From Microbulbifer sp. TB1203 (lineage in GTDB: Bacteria; Pseudomonadota; Gammaproteobacteria; Pseudomonadales; Cellvibrionaceae): DNA of 64,000 nucleotides. Each line of letters begins with the position of its first letter. Positions within the stretch are counted from its first letter, which is position 1. Where the stretch lies: positions 558,001 through 622,000 of the forward strand of contig NZ_CP116899.1 of NCBI RefSeq assembly GCF_030997045.1, in the 5' to 3' direction. Under the pieces are notes generated by a model. The model was not told where the DNA came from and made no database searches. It saw nothing but the letters and a program-made list of their open reading frames with translations. Positions 8,028 to 15,217 of this stretch are shown here, one piece after another. Both the position numbers and the translations under genes were made by a program.

Positions 8028-9605
8028 ATGACCCAAGACATCCACGCCAGCCGCATCCTGATCCTAGACTTCGGCTCCCAGTACACCCAGCTGATCGCCC
8101 GCCGCGTGCGCGAACTGGGGGTGTTCTCCGAGATTCGCGCCTTTGATATGAGCGACGAGGAAATCCGCGAGTACAACCCCAGGGGCATTATTCTCGCCGG
8201 CGGCCCGGAATCGGTCCCCGAAGAGGGCTCGCCGCGCGCGCCGCAGGCGGTGTTCGAACTGGGGGTGCCGGTACTGGGCATCTGCTACGGCATGCAGACC
8301 ATGGCCCACCAACTGGGCGGCGCGGTACAGGGCAGTAATATCCGCGAGTTTGGTTACGCCCAGGTCAAGGTGGAAGGCCAGTCGGCGCTGCTGCACGACA
8401 TCAAGGACCACCTCGACGAAGAGGGCAACGCACTGCTGGACGTGTGGATGAGCCACGGCGACAAGGTCAGTGTAATGCCTCCCGGTTTCGAGCTGATGGC
8501 CTCCACGGAATCCTGCCCCATCGCCGGTATCTACTGTGCGGAGAAAAATTTCTACGGTGTGCAATTCCATCCGGAAGTGACTCACACCCTGCAGGGCATG
8601 CGTATCTACGAACACTTTGTGATCGAGTTGTGCGGCTGCGAAAAACTCTGGACCCCGGAAAATATTATCGAGGATTCCATCGCCCGCGTGCGCGATCAGG
8701 TGGGCGGCGGCAAGGTGCTGTTGGGCCTGTCCGGCGGCGTGGACAGCTCGGTGGTAGCGGCACTGCTGCACCGGGCCATCGGTGACCAGCTCACCTGCGT
8801 GTTTGTGGACAACGGCCTGTTGCGCAAAAACGAAGGCGATCAGGTGATGAAAATGTTCGCGGAGAACATGGGGGTCAAAGTCATCCGCGCCGACGTCGAG
8901 GATGAATTTCTGAGTCGCCTCGCCGGCGAAGACGAACCGGAAGCCAAGCGCAAGATTATCGGCAACACCTTTATCGAAATCTTCGACCGCGAGGCGACCA
9001 GGATCGAGGATGTGAAGTTCCTCGCCCAGGGCACCATTTACCCGGACGTCATCGAATCCGCCGCCGCCAAGACCGGCAAGGCCCATGTGATCAAGTCCCA
9101 CCACAACGTGGGCGGCCTGCCGGAGGAAATGCAGTTCGAACTGGTGGAGCCGCTGCGCGAGCTGTTCAAGGACGAGGTGCGCAAGATCGGCGTGGAGCTG
9201 GGCCTGCCCTACGATATGGTGTACCGCCATCCCTTCCCGGGCCCGGGGCTGGGCGTGCGTATTCTCGGCGAAGTGAAAAAAGAGTACGCGGATATCCTGC
9301 GCGAGGCGGACGCTATTTTTATCGAGGAACTGCACAAGGCAGATTGGTACCACAAGACCAGCCAGGCCTTTGTGGTGTTCCTGCCAGTCAAGTCCGTGGG
9401 CGTGGTGGGCGACGGTCGCCGCTATGAATATGTGGTGGCGCTGCGCGCGGTGGAAACCGTCGACTTTATGACGGCGCGCTGGGCGCACCTGCCCTACGAG
9501 CTGATCGAGAAGGTTTCCAACCGCATCATCAACGAGATAGAGCATATCTCGCGGGTGGTTTACGACGTGTCCAGCAAGCCGCCTGCCACCATCGAGTGGG
9601 AGTGA
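8028..9605 (+). CDS. guaA: GMP synthase (glutamine-hydrolysing)
   Basis: Converts XMP to GMP with ATP and glutamine. At 525 residues it has exactly the E. coli length. A class I glutamine amidotransferase domain (about 8-200) has nucleophile C86 in 'GICYGMQTM' and the 'FHPEVTHT' His-Glu pair. The ATP-pyrophosphatase P-loop 'GLSGGVDSSV' and a C-terminal dimerisation domain ending 'SSKPPATIEWE' follow. The gene is intact and forms a purine operon with guaB. Several pieces of other guaA 3' ends lie downstream in the same orientation, which marks this gene's 3' end as a probable integration site. Confidence 0.98.
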   Translation: MTQDIHASRILILDFGSQYTQLIARRVRELGVFSEIRAFDMSDEEIREYNPRGIILAGGPESVPEEGSPRAPQAVFELGVPVLGICYGMQTMAHQLGGAVQGSNIREFGYAQVKVEGQSALLHDIKDHLDEEGNALLDVWMSHGDKVSVMPPGFELMASTESCPIAGIYCAEKNFYGVQFHPEVTHTLQGMRIYEHFVIELCGCEKLWTPENIIEDSIARVRDQVGGGKVLLGLSGGVDSSVVAALLHRAIGDQLTCVFVDNGLLRKNEGDQVMKMFAENMGVKVIRADVEDEFLSRLAGEDEPEAKRKIIGNTFIEIFDREATRIEDVKFLAQGTIYPDVIESAAAKTGKAHVIKSHHNVGGLPEEMQFELVEPLRELFKDEVRKIGVELGLPYDMVYRHPFPGPGLGVRILGEVKKEYADILREADAIFIEELHKADWYHKTSQAFVVFLPVKSVGVVGDGRRYEYVVALRAVETVDFMTARWAHLPYELIEKVSNRIINEIEHISRVVYDVSSKPPATIEWE

Positions 9606-9610
9606 CCGGA

Positions 9611-9694
9611 GCTGGCTGGTAATGTCTGGTACTGACCGGCATCACAGCTGAGGTTTCAAGATTCCGCAGTTGAGCGGTAGACTGTACAAAAATA
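9611..9694 (+). repeat. Terminal repeat of an IS91-like element, copy 1
   Basis: About 84 bases starting GCTGGCTGGTAATGTCTGGT are almost identical (about two substitutions plus a small indel near the end) to 18356-18439. Both copies lead into IS91-type transposase debris, so I take the unit as the element's terminus. This copy starts only 6 bases after the guaA stop codon. Confidence 0.75.
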
Positions 9695-9701
9695 CAGCGG
9701 G

Positions 9702-10168
9702 ATGGCACCACGCATGTGATCTTTGAGCCGCTCGACTTTATGTACAGGATGTACGGTATGCCGCGGGCGCAGGGATGCGCAGGAGCGGCCATTGCAAGAT
9801 TGGCGGCGCTGGTGCCGAAGCCCAGAGTCAACCTGACACGCTTCCATGGTGTGTTTGTCCCCAACAGAAAATACCGCGCCCTGGTCACGAAGGCTGCGCG
9901 GGGCAAGGGCAACAAGGCCAGGGTATCGGATGAACCACCAACGCCAGCTTAGCGCCGGGCTTCCATGACCTGGGCGCAGCGCCTGAAGCGTGTCTTCAAC
10001 ATCGATATCAAGACCTGTACTGAATGCGGCGGGCCGCTGAAGGTGATTGCTTGCATCGAAGACCCGGTGGTGATCAAGAAGATCTCGACCATCTGAAGGA
10101 CAGGGCCACCGCAAGGGAGCCCAGCCCGTTGCCTGAGAGCCGGGCGCCGCCCGCCGGTCGATTCCATT
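9702..10168 (+). pseudogene. IS91-family transposase remnant (C-terminal part, frameshifted)
   Basis: Three consecutive frames together give the C-terminal third of an IS91/ISCR-type HUH transposase. They are 'VIFEPLDF...RLAALVPKPRVNLTRFHGVF' (9716-9952), 'MTWAQRLKRVFNIDIKTCTECGGPLKVIACIEDP' including its CxxC (9966-10083), and 'DHLKDRATAREPSPLPESRAPPAG' (to about 10160). About 50 bases rich in GCGCAGGGATGCGC-like repeat interrupt the first segment after 'DF'. The N-terminal catalytic Tyr/His region is missing, so the element cannot move by itself. It sits between the guaA stop codon and the TPR lipoprotein gene. DNA from 10169 to about 10430 has no recognisable gene and may be the rest of the element. 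Confidence 0.85.
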
Positions 10169-10447
10169 GACGCCCCGCCTGGCAGACAGGTGTCCCCCAA
10201 GCTGGTTTCTCACACCCCGTGTCGAGCTCCTTAAGGAAGTGGCAGGGCGGCGTTTGGCCGCAGCCATGGATGTGGCCAGAAAGCGAGGCCAAAATGCACG
10301 GATTTCACGGCCAGTTGGGCGAAGTCCGGCGAGATTTCGCGGCGATAGCGGGGTAGATGCCGGGCAGGCACTCGTGAATTACCCGTTGACCAGCGCGGAA
10401 ATGGACGTTTATGCTTCCTATACTTGCTAATAACGGAGGTGCCGGAT

Positions 10448-11638
10448 ATGCCTGTTCAGAACCGTTTTCTGCCGGAATCCTCCAAAGCATTTCTGCTGGT
10501 CTGTGCCCTGCTTTGCCTGCAGGCCTGTGCGAGCACGTCATCTACCGATGTTTCCGAAGTTTCGGAATTCGTCTTCAGCAATGAGGGCTTCGGTGAAAGG
10601 CCTGTCATTCCCGGTCCCGATGCGATCCACCGGCTTGACGAAGAGCAGCGCCGGCATTTTCTCGGCTACCTGCACAGCCCCGGCAACGCAGCGACTCCGG
10701 TTCACCGCCGGGTGTATTACTATCTGGAATCATTGACTACCGGGTTTGATTACCACGGTGAAACATTCACCGCCTCCGAAGCCCTTGCTGCCAACTCCGG
10801 CAATTGCCTCTCCCTGGCGATTTTGACAACCGCCCTGGCGGAACTTGCCGGCATCGAGATCGGCTATGAGCTGGTGGATGCCCCCCCGGTGTTTGAACTC
10901 AACGGCTCGATAGTCGCGAAAGGCATCCATGTGCGGTCTATTTTATATGACCCGGAGTGGGCGCCCTCCGAGGAGAACTGGGTGCTTTCCGCCCGTGGAA
11001 TCAAAATAGACTATTTCCCCAGCAAGCGGGAAAGGTTTATCCGCAACTTGAGCGGAAACGGCTATATGGCCATGTATTACCGCAATATCGCCGCCGAGGC
11101 CATCATCGCAGGCGACTATTCCAAAGCCTACTGGTATTCGCGGGAATCCCTGCAATACGCCCCGGATCATTCAGAGGCGCTTAACATGCTGGCCGTGGTC
11201 AACGGCAGGGTGGGAAATGAGGACGAAGCCGAGGAAATTTACCTGTATGGTATTGCGCACGCGGAAGAGAAACTCAGCTTGTTGAAAAACTACCGCGTGC
11301 TGCTCAGCCGGGCCGGACGCGATGCGGAAGCGGAAAAGATACAGGAGCAGCTCAATCGTATGGACGATCCGAGCCCCTTCCACTGGTTCCAGTTGGCCCG
11401 CTCCGCCTACGACGACCGTGAGTATTCCCGCGCCATCGGCTACTTCAAACGGGCCCTCGAACTTGCCCCCTATCTGCACGAGGTCCATCTTGGCCTGGCC
11501 CAGGCTTATTACCGCGCAGGCAGACTGCGCAGCGCGGAAGCGTCCCTGGAAAGGGCCATGGAAAAGTCCTACCGGGTCAGCACCCGCTCCCTTTACGAAG
11601 CCAAACTGGAAGCTCTCAACCGGGAGATCCATAACTAA
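10448..11638 (+). CDS. Transglutaminase-like / TPR repeat lipoprotein
   Basis: A 396-residue predicted lipoprotein with lipobox L24-Q-A-C27. Residues about 60-190 contain 'NSGNCLSLAILTTALAELAGI', the cysteine motif of transglutaminase-like/BTLCP papain-fold domains, and a histidine in 'GIHVRSILYDPEW' that could pair with it. Residues about 205-390 are at least four tetratricopeptide units (for example 'FHWFQLARSAYDDREYSRAIGYFKRALELAP'). Such proteins are often envelope-anchored assembly or processing factors; the substrate is unknown. The ATG at 10448 has GGAGG 8 bases upstream. It stands alone between two mobile-element remnants, which suggests island cargo. Confidence 0.75.
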   Translation: MPVQNRFLPESSKAFLLVCALLCLQACASTSSTDVSEVSEFVFSNEGFGERPVIPGPDAIHRLDEEQRRHFLGYLHSPGNAATPVHRRVYYYLESLTTGFDYHGETFTASEALAANSGNCLSLAILTTALAELAGIEIGYELVDAPPVFELNGSIVAKGIHVRSILYDPEWAPSEENWVLSARGIKIDYFPSKRERFIRNLSGNGYMAMYYRNIAAEAIIAGDYSKAYWYSRESLQYAPDHSEALNMLAVVNGRVGNEDEAEEIYLYGIAHAEEKLSLLKNYRVLLSRAGRDAEAEKIQEQLNRMDDPSPFHWFQLARSAYDDREYSRAIGYFKRALELAPYLHEVHLGLAQAYYRAGRLRSAEASLERAMEKSYRVSTRSLYEAKLEALNREIHN

Positions 11639-11656
11639 TCGCAGCGGGAAGCGGGC

Positions 11657-12018
11657 TACTCGTCCAATACGGTTTCGAACTCGGCCATGACGACGCCGAA
11701 GTTGTCCCTGCTCCGGCCCGTATAGATCATCGCCGAGCGTCTCCCGTCGGCGCTCGTCCATTTGTTTGAGAAGTTCTAGTACACGGTATTCGTGCCGTTC
11801 TGCAGCCCGAGTTCCCAGGGATCCTCGAACAGCACCTTGGCCCAGGGTCCCCAGGGCGCCTCGCTCTCGTAGATTCCGATGAAACCGCCCCGCTCCTGCG
11901 TACCCTGCTGCGTGATCAAAAGGTAGCGGCCAAGGCCGGCATTGAAAGTGACGGAGGTGCGCATCACGCCGTTGTCAGGGTCGCTGAAAACGGGCGTCCG
12001 CTGGAGAATATAACATTT
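11657..12018 (-). pseudogene. Truncated beta-propeller/DUF4185-like protein fragment
   Basis: On the minus strand the stretch reads 'TPVFSDPDNGVMRTSVTFN...RYLLITQQG', then 'GIYESEAPWGPWAKVLFEDPWELGLQN', an in-frame amber codon (11776-11778), and 'NFSNKWTSADGRRSAMIYTG...MAEFETVL'. This pattern resembles the C-terminal end of DUF4185-type five-bladed propeller proteins (putative glycosidase-related). The internal stop, the lack of any start or N-terminal domains, and abutment at 12020 on a repeat make it a decayed fragment. The family assignment is from memory of the motif pattern and is tentative. Confidence 0.5.
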
Positions 12019-12019
12019 G

Positions 12020-12086
12020 GGATCAGAGTAAATTTCTGCCGCCCAAATCAACTGTTCCAAATAGTGCCAAAACGTTACTCTGACCC
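12020..12086. repeat. Short inverted-repeat pair bracketing 43 bases
   Basis: GGATCAGAGTAA at 12020-12031 is inverted at 12075-12086 (TTACTCTGACCC) with one mismatch. The pair ends exactly where the truncated protein fragment begins, so it looks like the footprint of a small non-autonomous element or of an insertion-sequence end. Confidence 0.5.
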
Positions 12087-12208
12087 CATCCCTGAGCACC
12101 GTTTTTTGAAGGACAGAACACGACGAGAAGCCGGAGATCGAGCTAAAGCGTGTTCATTGGCGTTAGTGACACTCTATTTGCTGCCAATCTCGCGGGCTAC
12201 ATTCCGTC

Positions 12209-12228
12209 ATTCCCGCGCAGGCGGGAAT
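12209..12228. repeat. dRS3-like palindrome
   Basis: ATTCCCGCGCAGGCGGGAAT fits the ATTCCC-N8-GGGAAT pattern of dispersed dRS3-type repeats known as target sites for some phages and insertion sequences. The surrounding 12087-12389 shows no gene. Confidence 0.6.
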
Positions 12229-12389
12229 CCACGGACAGAACTCTCGCAAACACAGATCAATGTCTGCGTAGGAATCTACATCACAGATACATCAGCCAAC
12301 AGTCAATGCAAACTTGCTGGCCCGGTTAATGCTCCTCACTTGATAAACTAGTGGGGCAGTAATCATTGGCAACCCACGGGAGCTCGACG

Positions 12390-13232
12390 ATGGCGAAGAT
12401 CAAGAAAACAGCGGTTGGCGTGAAAGGTCGTATCAAGGATGACCGTTTGTCGCTGGTTGCCGCCGGAGTTGCTTTTTATGCCTTTTTTTCTCTTTTTCCG
12501 GCGCTGGCAACAGTTATTTCCATTTACGGCCTTTTGGCTGATGCACAGACTGTGCAAAGTCACGTTGAGCGCCTCGGTGGTATAGTTCCAGATGAAGTGT
12601 TGGCCGTGCTCTCTAGTCGCATGGAAGACCTGGCCACAACTCCAGATTCATCTCTCACTTTCGGTTTTGTATTCGGGATAATCATTTCTCTATGGAGTGC
12701 CAATAAAGCCATGAAGGCGGTTTCCGAGGCGCTTAATATTGCCTATGACATGGAAGAAGATCGTGGTTTCCTGAAGGTCAATGCGGTGACCTTACTGCTA
12801 ACTTTGACATCGGCGATAGCCTTCATCGTCGCGATCGCCGTCGTTGTTATTGTTCCAGTGTTGGTTTCAACCTTCTTGTCGCATCAGGCTGCCGCTATTT
12901 TCACCACATTAACAAGCTGGGTTATATTCATTCTTCTGCTGGTAGGTATGTTTCTGGTGTTGTATCGCTTTGCGCCTGCGAGAAAGCGACGCCAGGCTTG
13001 GCGAAATCTACTGCCTGGTGCCGCGCTCGCCACGGGGTTATTTGTTATTGCTTCCCTGGCTTTTTCATTCTATGTGTCTAACTATGGTGAATATGACGCG
13101 CAGTATGGTGCTTTGGGGGCCGTAGTGGTTTTGATGCTGTGGTTGTTTATTGGAGCCTTTATTTTTCTGTTGGGGGCCGAGGTGAATGCGGAGCGTAATC
13201 AGCCGGAAGTTCGTCGCGCGGCCCAGCGTTGA
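12390..13232 (+). CDS. YihY/BrkB (UPF0761) family inner-membrane protein
   Basis: A 280-residue polytopic membrane protein of the YihY/BrkB family. The characteristic start 'KDDRLSLVAAGVAFYAFFSLFPALATVISIYGLLAD' (about 17-52) is followed by 'SANKAMKAVSEALNIAYDMEEDRGFLKVNAVTLLLT' and a C-terminal 'YGALGAVVVLMLWLFIGAFIFLLGAEVNAE'. There are about six hydrophobic segments. The molecular function is unsettled; envelope or lipid-related roles have been suggested for the family. The ATG at 12390 has GGGAG 7 bases upstream, preferred over an in-frame TTG at 12366. Its codons are visibly less GC-rich than guaA or the HK genes, in keeping with acquisition. A guaA fragment begins 58 bases after the stop. 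Confidence 0.88.
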   Translation: MAKIKKTAVGVKGRIKDDRLSLVAAGVAFYAFFSLFPALATVISIYGLLADAQTVQSHVERLGGIVPDEVLAVLSSRMEDLATTPDSSLTFGFVFGIIISLWSANKAMKAVSEALNIAYDMEEDRGFLKVNAVTLLLTLTSAIAFIVAIAVVVIVPVLVSTFLSHQAAAIFTTLTSWVIFILLLVGMFLVLYRFAPARKRRQAWRNLLPGAALATGLFVIASLAFSFYVSNYGEYDAQYGALGAVVVLMLWLFIGAFIFLLGAEVNAERNQPEVRRAAQR

Positions 13233-13290
13233 GCGAGCCCTCAGCCTCTAAGCAGCGCGTTGTTGTTTCACAACAGATTTGGTGCCAAAT

Positions 13291-13456
13291 GGGCTCGCCG
13301 GGCGCGCCGCAGGCGATATTCGAACTGGGAGTGCCGGTACTGGGCATCTGCTACGGTATGCAGACCATACTTCACCAGTTGGGCGGCACGATGCAGGGCA
13401 GCAATATTCGCGAGTTCGGCTACGCCCAAGTCAAGGTGGAAGGGCAATCAGCGCTG
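13291..13456 (+). pseudogene. Internal guaA fragment
   Basis: This DNA matches guaA 8225-8390, including the amidotransferase nucleophile region (a translation reads 'VPVLGICYGMQTILHQLGG'), with scattered substitutions and no large gaps. There is no guaA sequence on either side until the 3'-end piece at 14646. The two may be the ends of one former second guaA copy whose middle was replaced by 13457-14645. Confidence 0.85.
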
Positions 13457-13475
13457 GCGTTGCCCTCGCTGACGA

Positions 13476-13916
13476 TTGCAGCAGGTTGGACAGAAAAACG
13501 ACAATGGCTGGACAAAACTTGTCATCCCCTTAATCAACGAGGACTGGCCGAGAGAACGCCGATACAGGACCTCTGCATCGATGAGGGCGTGGATTGGCCT
13601 GCTTGATGACACCGGCGATAGCTTCCGGGTCGTCTACGAGGCGGTAAAGAAGTTCTTGGTGCCGGTGGAGACAAATGACCATCCGTTCTACCGGTTCACC
13701 CGAGAGATCAGTGATGAAAAGCCGATTACAGCTCTATTCCCTGAAGCGACGCTGGACTTGATGAACAGAGCTACACCTCAGGTCCTCACCCGTCCGCCAT
13801 ACGGGCTACCGAAGGTGCTAGCACTGATTGCGGAAACCGAACCTGACCTGACAGCAGATCCGCGCTATTTGCGCCTTATCGACCTTGTTGAACGAAACAG
13901 ATCTCGGTCTTTATGA
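13476..13916 (+). pseudogene. C-terminal fragment of a large unknown protein (DUF4020-like?)
   Basis: An open frame of 146 codons reads 'LINEDWPRERRYRTSASMRAWIGLLDDTGDSFRVVYEAVKKFLVPV' and later 'HPFYRFTREISDEKPITALFPEATLDLMNRATPQVLTRPPYGLPKVLALIAE'. The alternating 'IGLLDDTGDSF / LVPV / FPEATLDLMNRA' pattern recalls the C-terminal region of very large DUF4020-type proteins that often follow SIR2-like domains in defence islands. The frame starts abruptly beside a guaA fragment and lacks a convincing start or ribosome site, so I treat it as a leftover 3' end. The family match is tentative. Confidence 0.4.
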
Positions 13917-14062
13917 CTGGCAACCCGGCTATGGATGTGGATTCCTAGATTTCACGATCTCAAACGGTGGAATCTGCCATAAGTAAATCGGAATGGTAGT
14001 GTTTGCACTCATTGCCCTTGGATTAACGTTTGTTTTGCACCAGGGAATGCACCGATCAATTC

Positions 14063-14287
14063 CTATTGATCTGGCAATAGTTCGGATATTTTGCATTTTA
14101 AACGGCTGCAAATAAGCTCCAGCATGTCGATGGTCACATTCTGCTCCCCGCTTTCGATACGGGCCAGTGTTGACTGGCTAATGGCCAATTTTCTGGCAAA
14201 CTCCTGTTGACCCAATCCCATGGCCTTTCGTTCAGCTCGGAGCCGGCGGGCGAGGATGGTGCGGAATTTAAGTTGATTGTTACCCAT
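14063..14287 (-). CDS. Xre-family HTH transcriptional regulator
   Basis: A 74-residue protein made almost entirely of one Cro/C1-type helix-turn-helix ('RRLRAERKAMGLGQQEFARKLAISQSTLARIESGEQNVTIDMLELICSRLKCKISELL'). Stand-alone domains of this type are usually autorepressors, antitoxins or island regulators. I use the ATG at 14287; a GTG at 14317 would add 10 residues. Both starts lie inside palindromes that look like its own operators (14281-14326). A small gene of unknown function is read divergently from 14414. The location between two guaA fragments marks it as part of an inserted segment. Confidence 0.82.
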   Translation of the reverse strand: MGNNQLKFRTILARRLRAERKAMGLGQQEFARKLAISQSTLARIESGEQNVTIDMLELICSRLKCKISELLPDQ

Positions 14288-14326
14288 ATGTGGGTTATAA
14301 GACAAAGCTCTACCCACATGTGGGTA
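14281..14326. promoter_or_regulatory. Twin palindromic operators of the Xre regulator
   Basis: TACCCACATGTGGGTA (14311-14326) is a perfect 16-base palindrome. TACCCATATGTGGGTT (14281-14296), exactly 30 bases away, is a near copy. They overlap the start of the xre gene and precede the divergent small gene. The 30-base spacing is three helical turns, suitable for cooperative dimer binding and negative autoregulation. Confidence 0.75.
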
Positions 14327-14413
14327 ATTTCATGCTAACTATAGTACCGTCAGCAACATTTGGACTGGATAAAGGCCCTAATATTTTGGATTTGAGCAGG
14401 GGAGGGGAGAAGA

Positions 14414-14641
14414 ATGTATCGGCAGTCTACAGACAATCTGGTCGCGGGGCTGTCATCGCGAGCCAAGCTGGAGGAGGACCTCTATCTCCAAGTGGACAAG
14501 CTGGTGGCCCTGGTGTCGGTACAGACCGTCCTGGATAACGGCGACTACCAACCGAGCCGGGCAATTCGTAATCATTATTCGCTCGTTATTGAGGAGCACG
14601 CTCTTGCCGTTAGCAAGCTTTTGAATCAACTATTCGGGTAG
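14414..14641 (+). CDS. Small protein of unknown function, divergent from the Xre gene
   Basis: A 75-residue open frame with a strong purine-rich ribosome site (GGAGGGGAGA) directly before its ATG. The product is mildly acidic and predicted helical ('AKLEEDLYLQVDKLVALVSVQTVLDNGDYQ...NHYSLVIEEHALAVSKLLNQLF'). It has no signal peptide and no family I recognise. The divergent arrangement across the twin operators suggests the Xre protein controls it. Its stop codon is 4 bases before a guaA 3'-end fragment, so it occupies the end of one inserted segment, where island-border genes often sit. Confidence 0.5.
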   Translation: MYRQSTDNLVAGLSSRAKLEEDLYLQVDKLVALVSVQTVLDNGDYQPSRAIRNHYSLVIEEHALAVSKLLNQLFG

Positions 14642-14645
14642 CCCC

Positions 14646-14921
14646 AGTACCTTTATCGGAGAGCTGCACAAAGCAGAGTGGTATTACAAGAGCAACTGGG
14701 CTTTTATGGTGTTCCTGCCGGTCGAGCCCGTGGACATGTCGGCGACAGCCGACGCTACGAGTTGGTGGGCTGCGCGTCGTGGAAGCTGTGGACTTTGAGC
14801 GCACCTGCCCTACGAAGTGATCGAGAAGGCTTCCAACCACATCATCAACGAGATGGAGCATATCTCTCGTGTGACCTACGACGTGTCCAGCAAGCTGCCG
14901 GCCACTATTGGGGGGGAGTAG
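14646..14921 (+). pseudogene. guaA 3'-end fragment, copy 2
   Basis: About 276 bases align with the last 290 of guaA (from 'FIEELHKADWY' to the stop). Small deletions break the frame but the final 'VSSKLPATI' region and a TAG stop are still recognisable. The sequence differs from the native gene at many positions, so it came from another lineage's guaA and is not a recent local duplicate. Confidence 0.9.
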
Positions 14922-15010
14922 GTGGCTCGAGCTCTCCCGCCCCGCCTTCTTTGTCGTCCTCTACCGCCCTTCGAACTGCGGATTTGTTTCTCCATATTTG
15001 CCGAGCAGGC

Positions 15011-15124
15011 GTGCGTAAGGAGCAGCAAGTCACAATTTTCCGGCATCCCAACTATAAAAATCTGCAAAAAAAATAACAGACAAGGTGCGTAAGGCGCAGC
15101 AAGTCACAATTTTCCGACATTCCC
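15011..15124. repeat. Pair of 39-base direct repeats
   Basis: GTGCGTAAGGMGCAGCAAGT followed by CACAATTTTCCGRCATYCC occurs at 15011-15049 and again at 15085-15124, start to start 74 bases, with three or four differences. Both copies lie between a guaA fragment and the promoter region of the alginate-lyase-like gene. They may be recombination or regulatory sites. No gene is visible in 14922-15217. Confidence 0.7.
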
Positions 15125-15217
15125 CCTTTTTGTCCGACGACAGAGTCGATAACTTTCGCGCCGATGTAAACGATTACGGACATTCGCCCATAGCGGCCAG
15201 ATCATTGAGTGAGCAAT

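Noticed and set aside
8064..9545. 493-codon open frame antisense to guaA
   Set aside because: It is a shadow of an essential gene with all GuaA motifs on the plus strand.
13229..13606. A small complete glutamine amidotransferase gene
   Set aside because: The similarity is a 166-base piece of guaA that ends abruptly; the rest of the frame is unrelated.
14063..14641. Toxin-antitoxin pair (Xre plus 75-residue protein)
   Set aside because: The genes are divergent, not in one operon, and the small protein has no toxin motif, so this is only a speculative label.
15011..15124. CRISPR array
   Set aside because: There are only two imperfect repeats and a single 35-base spacer, with no cas genes.
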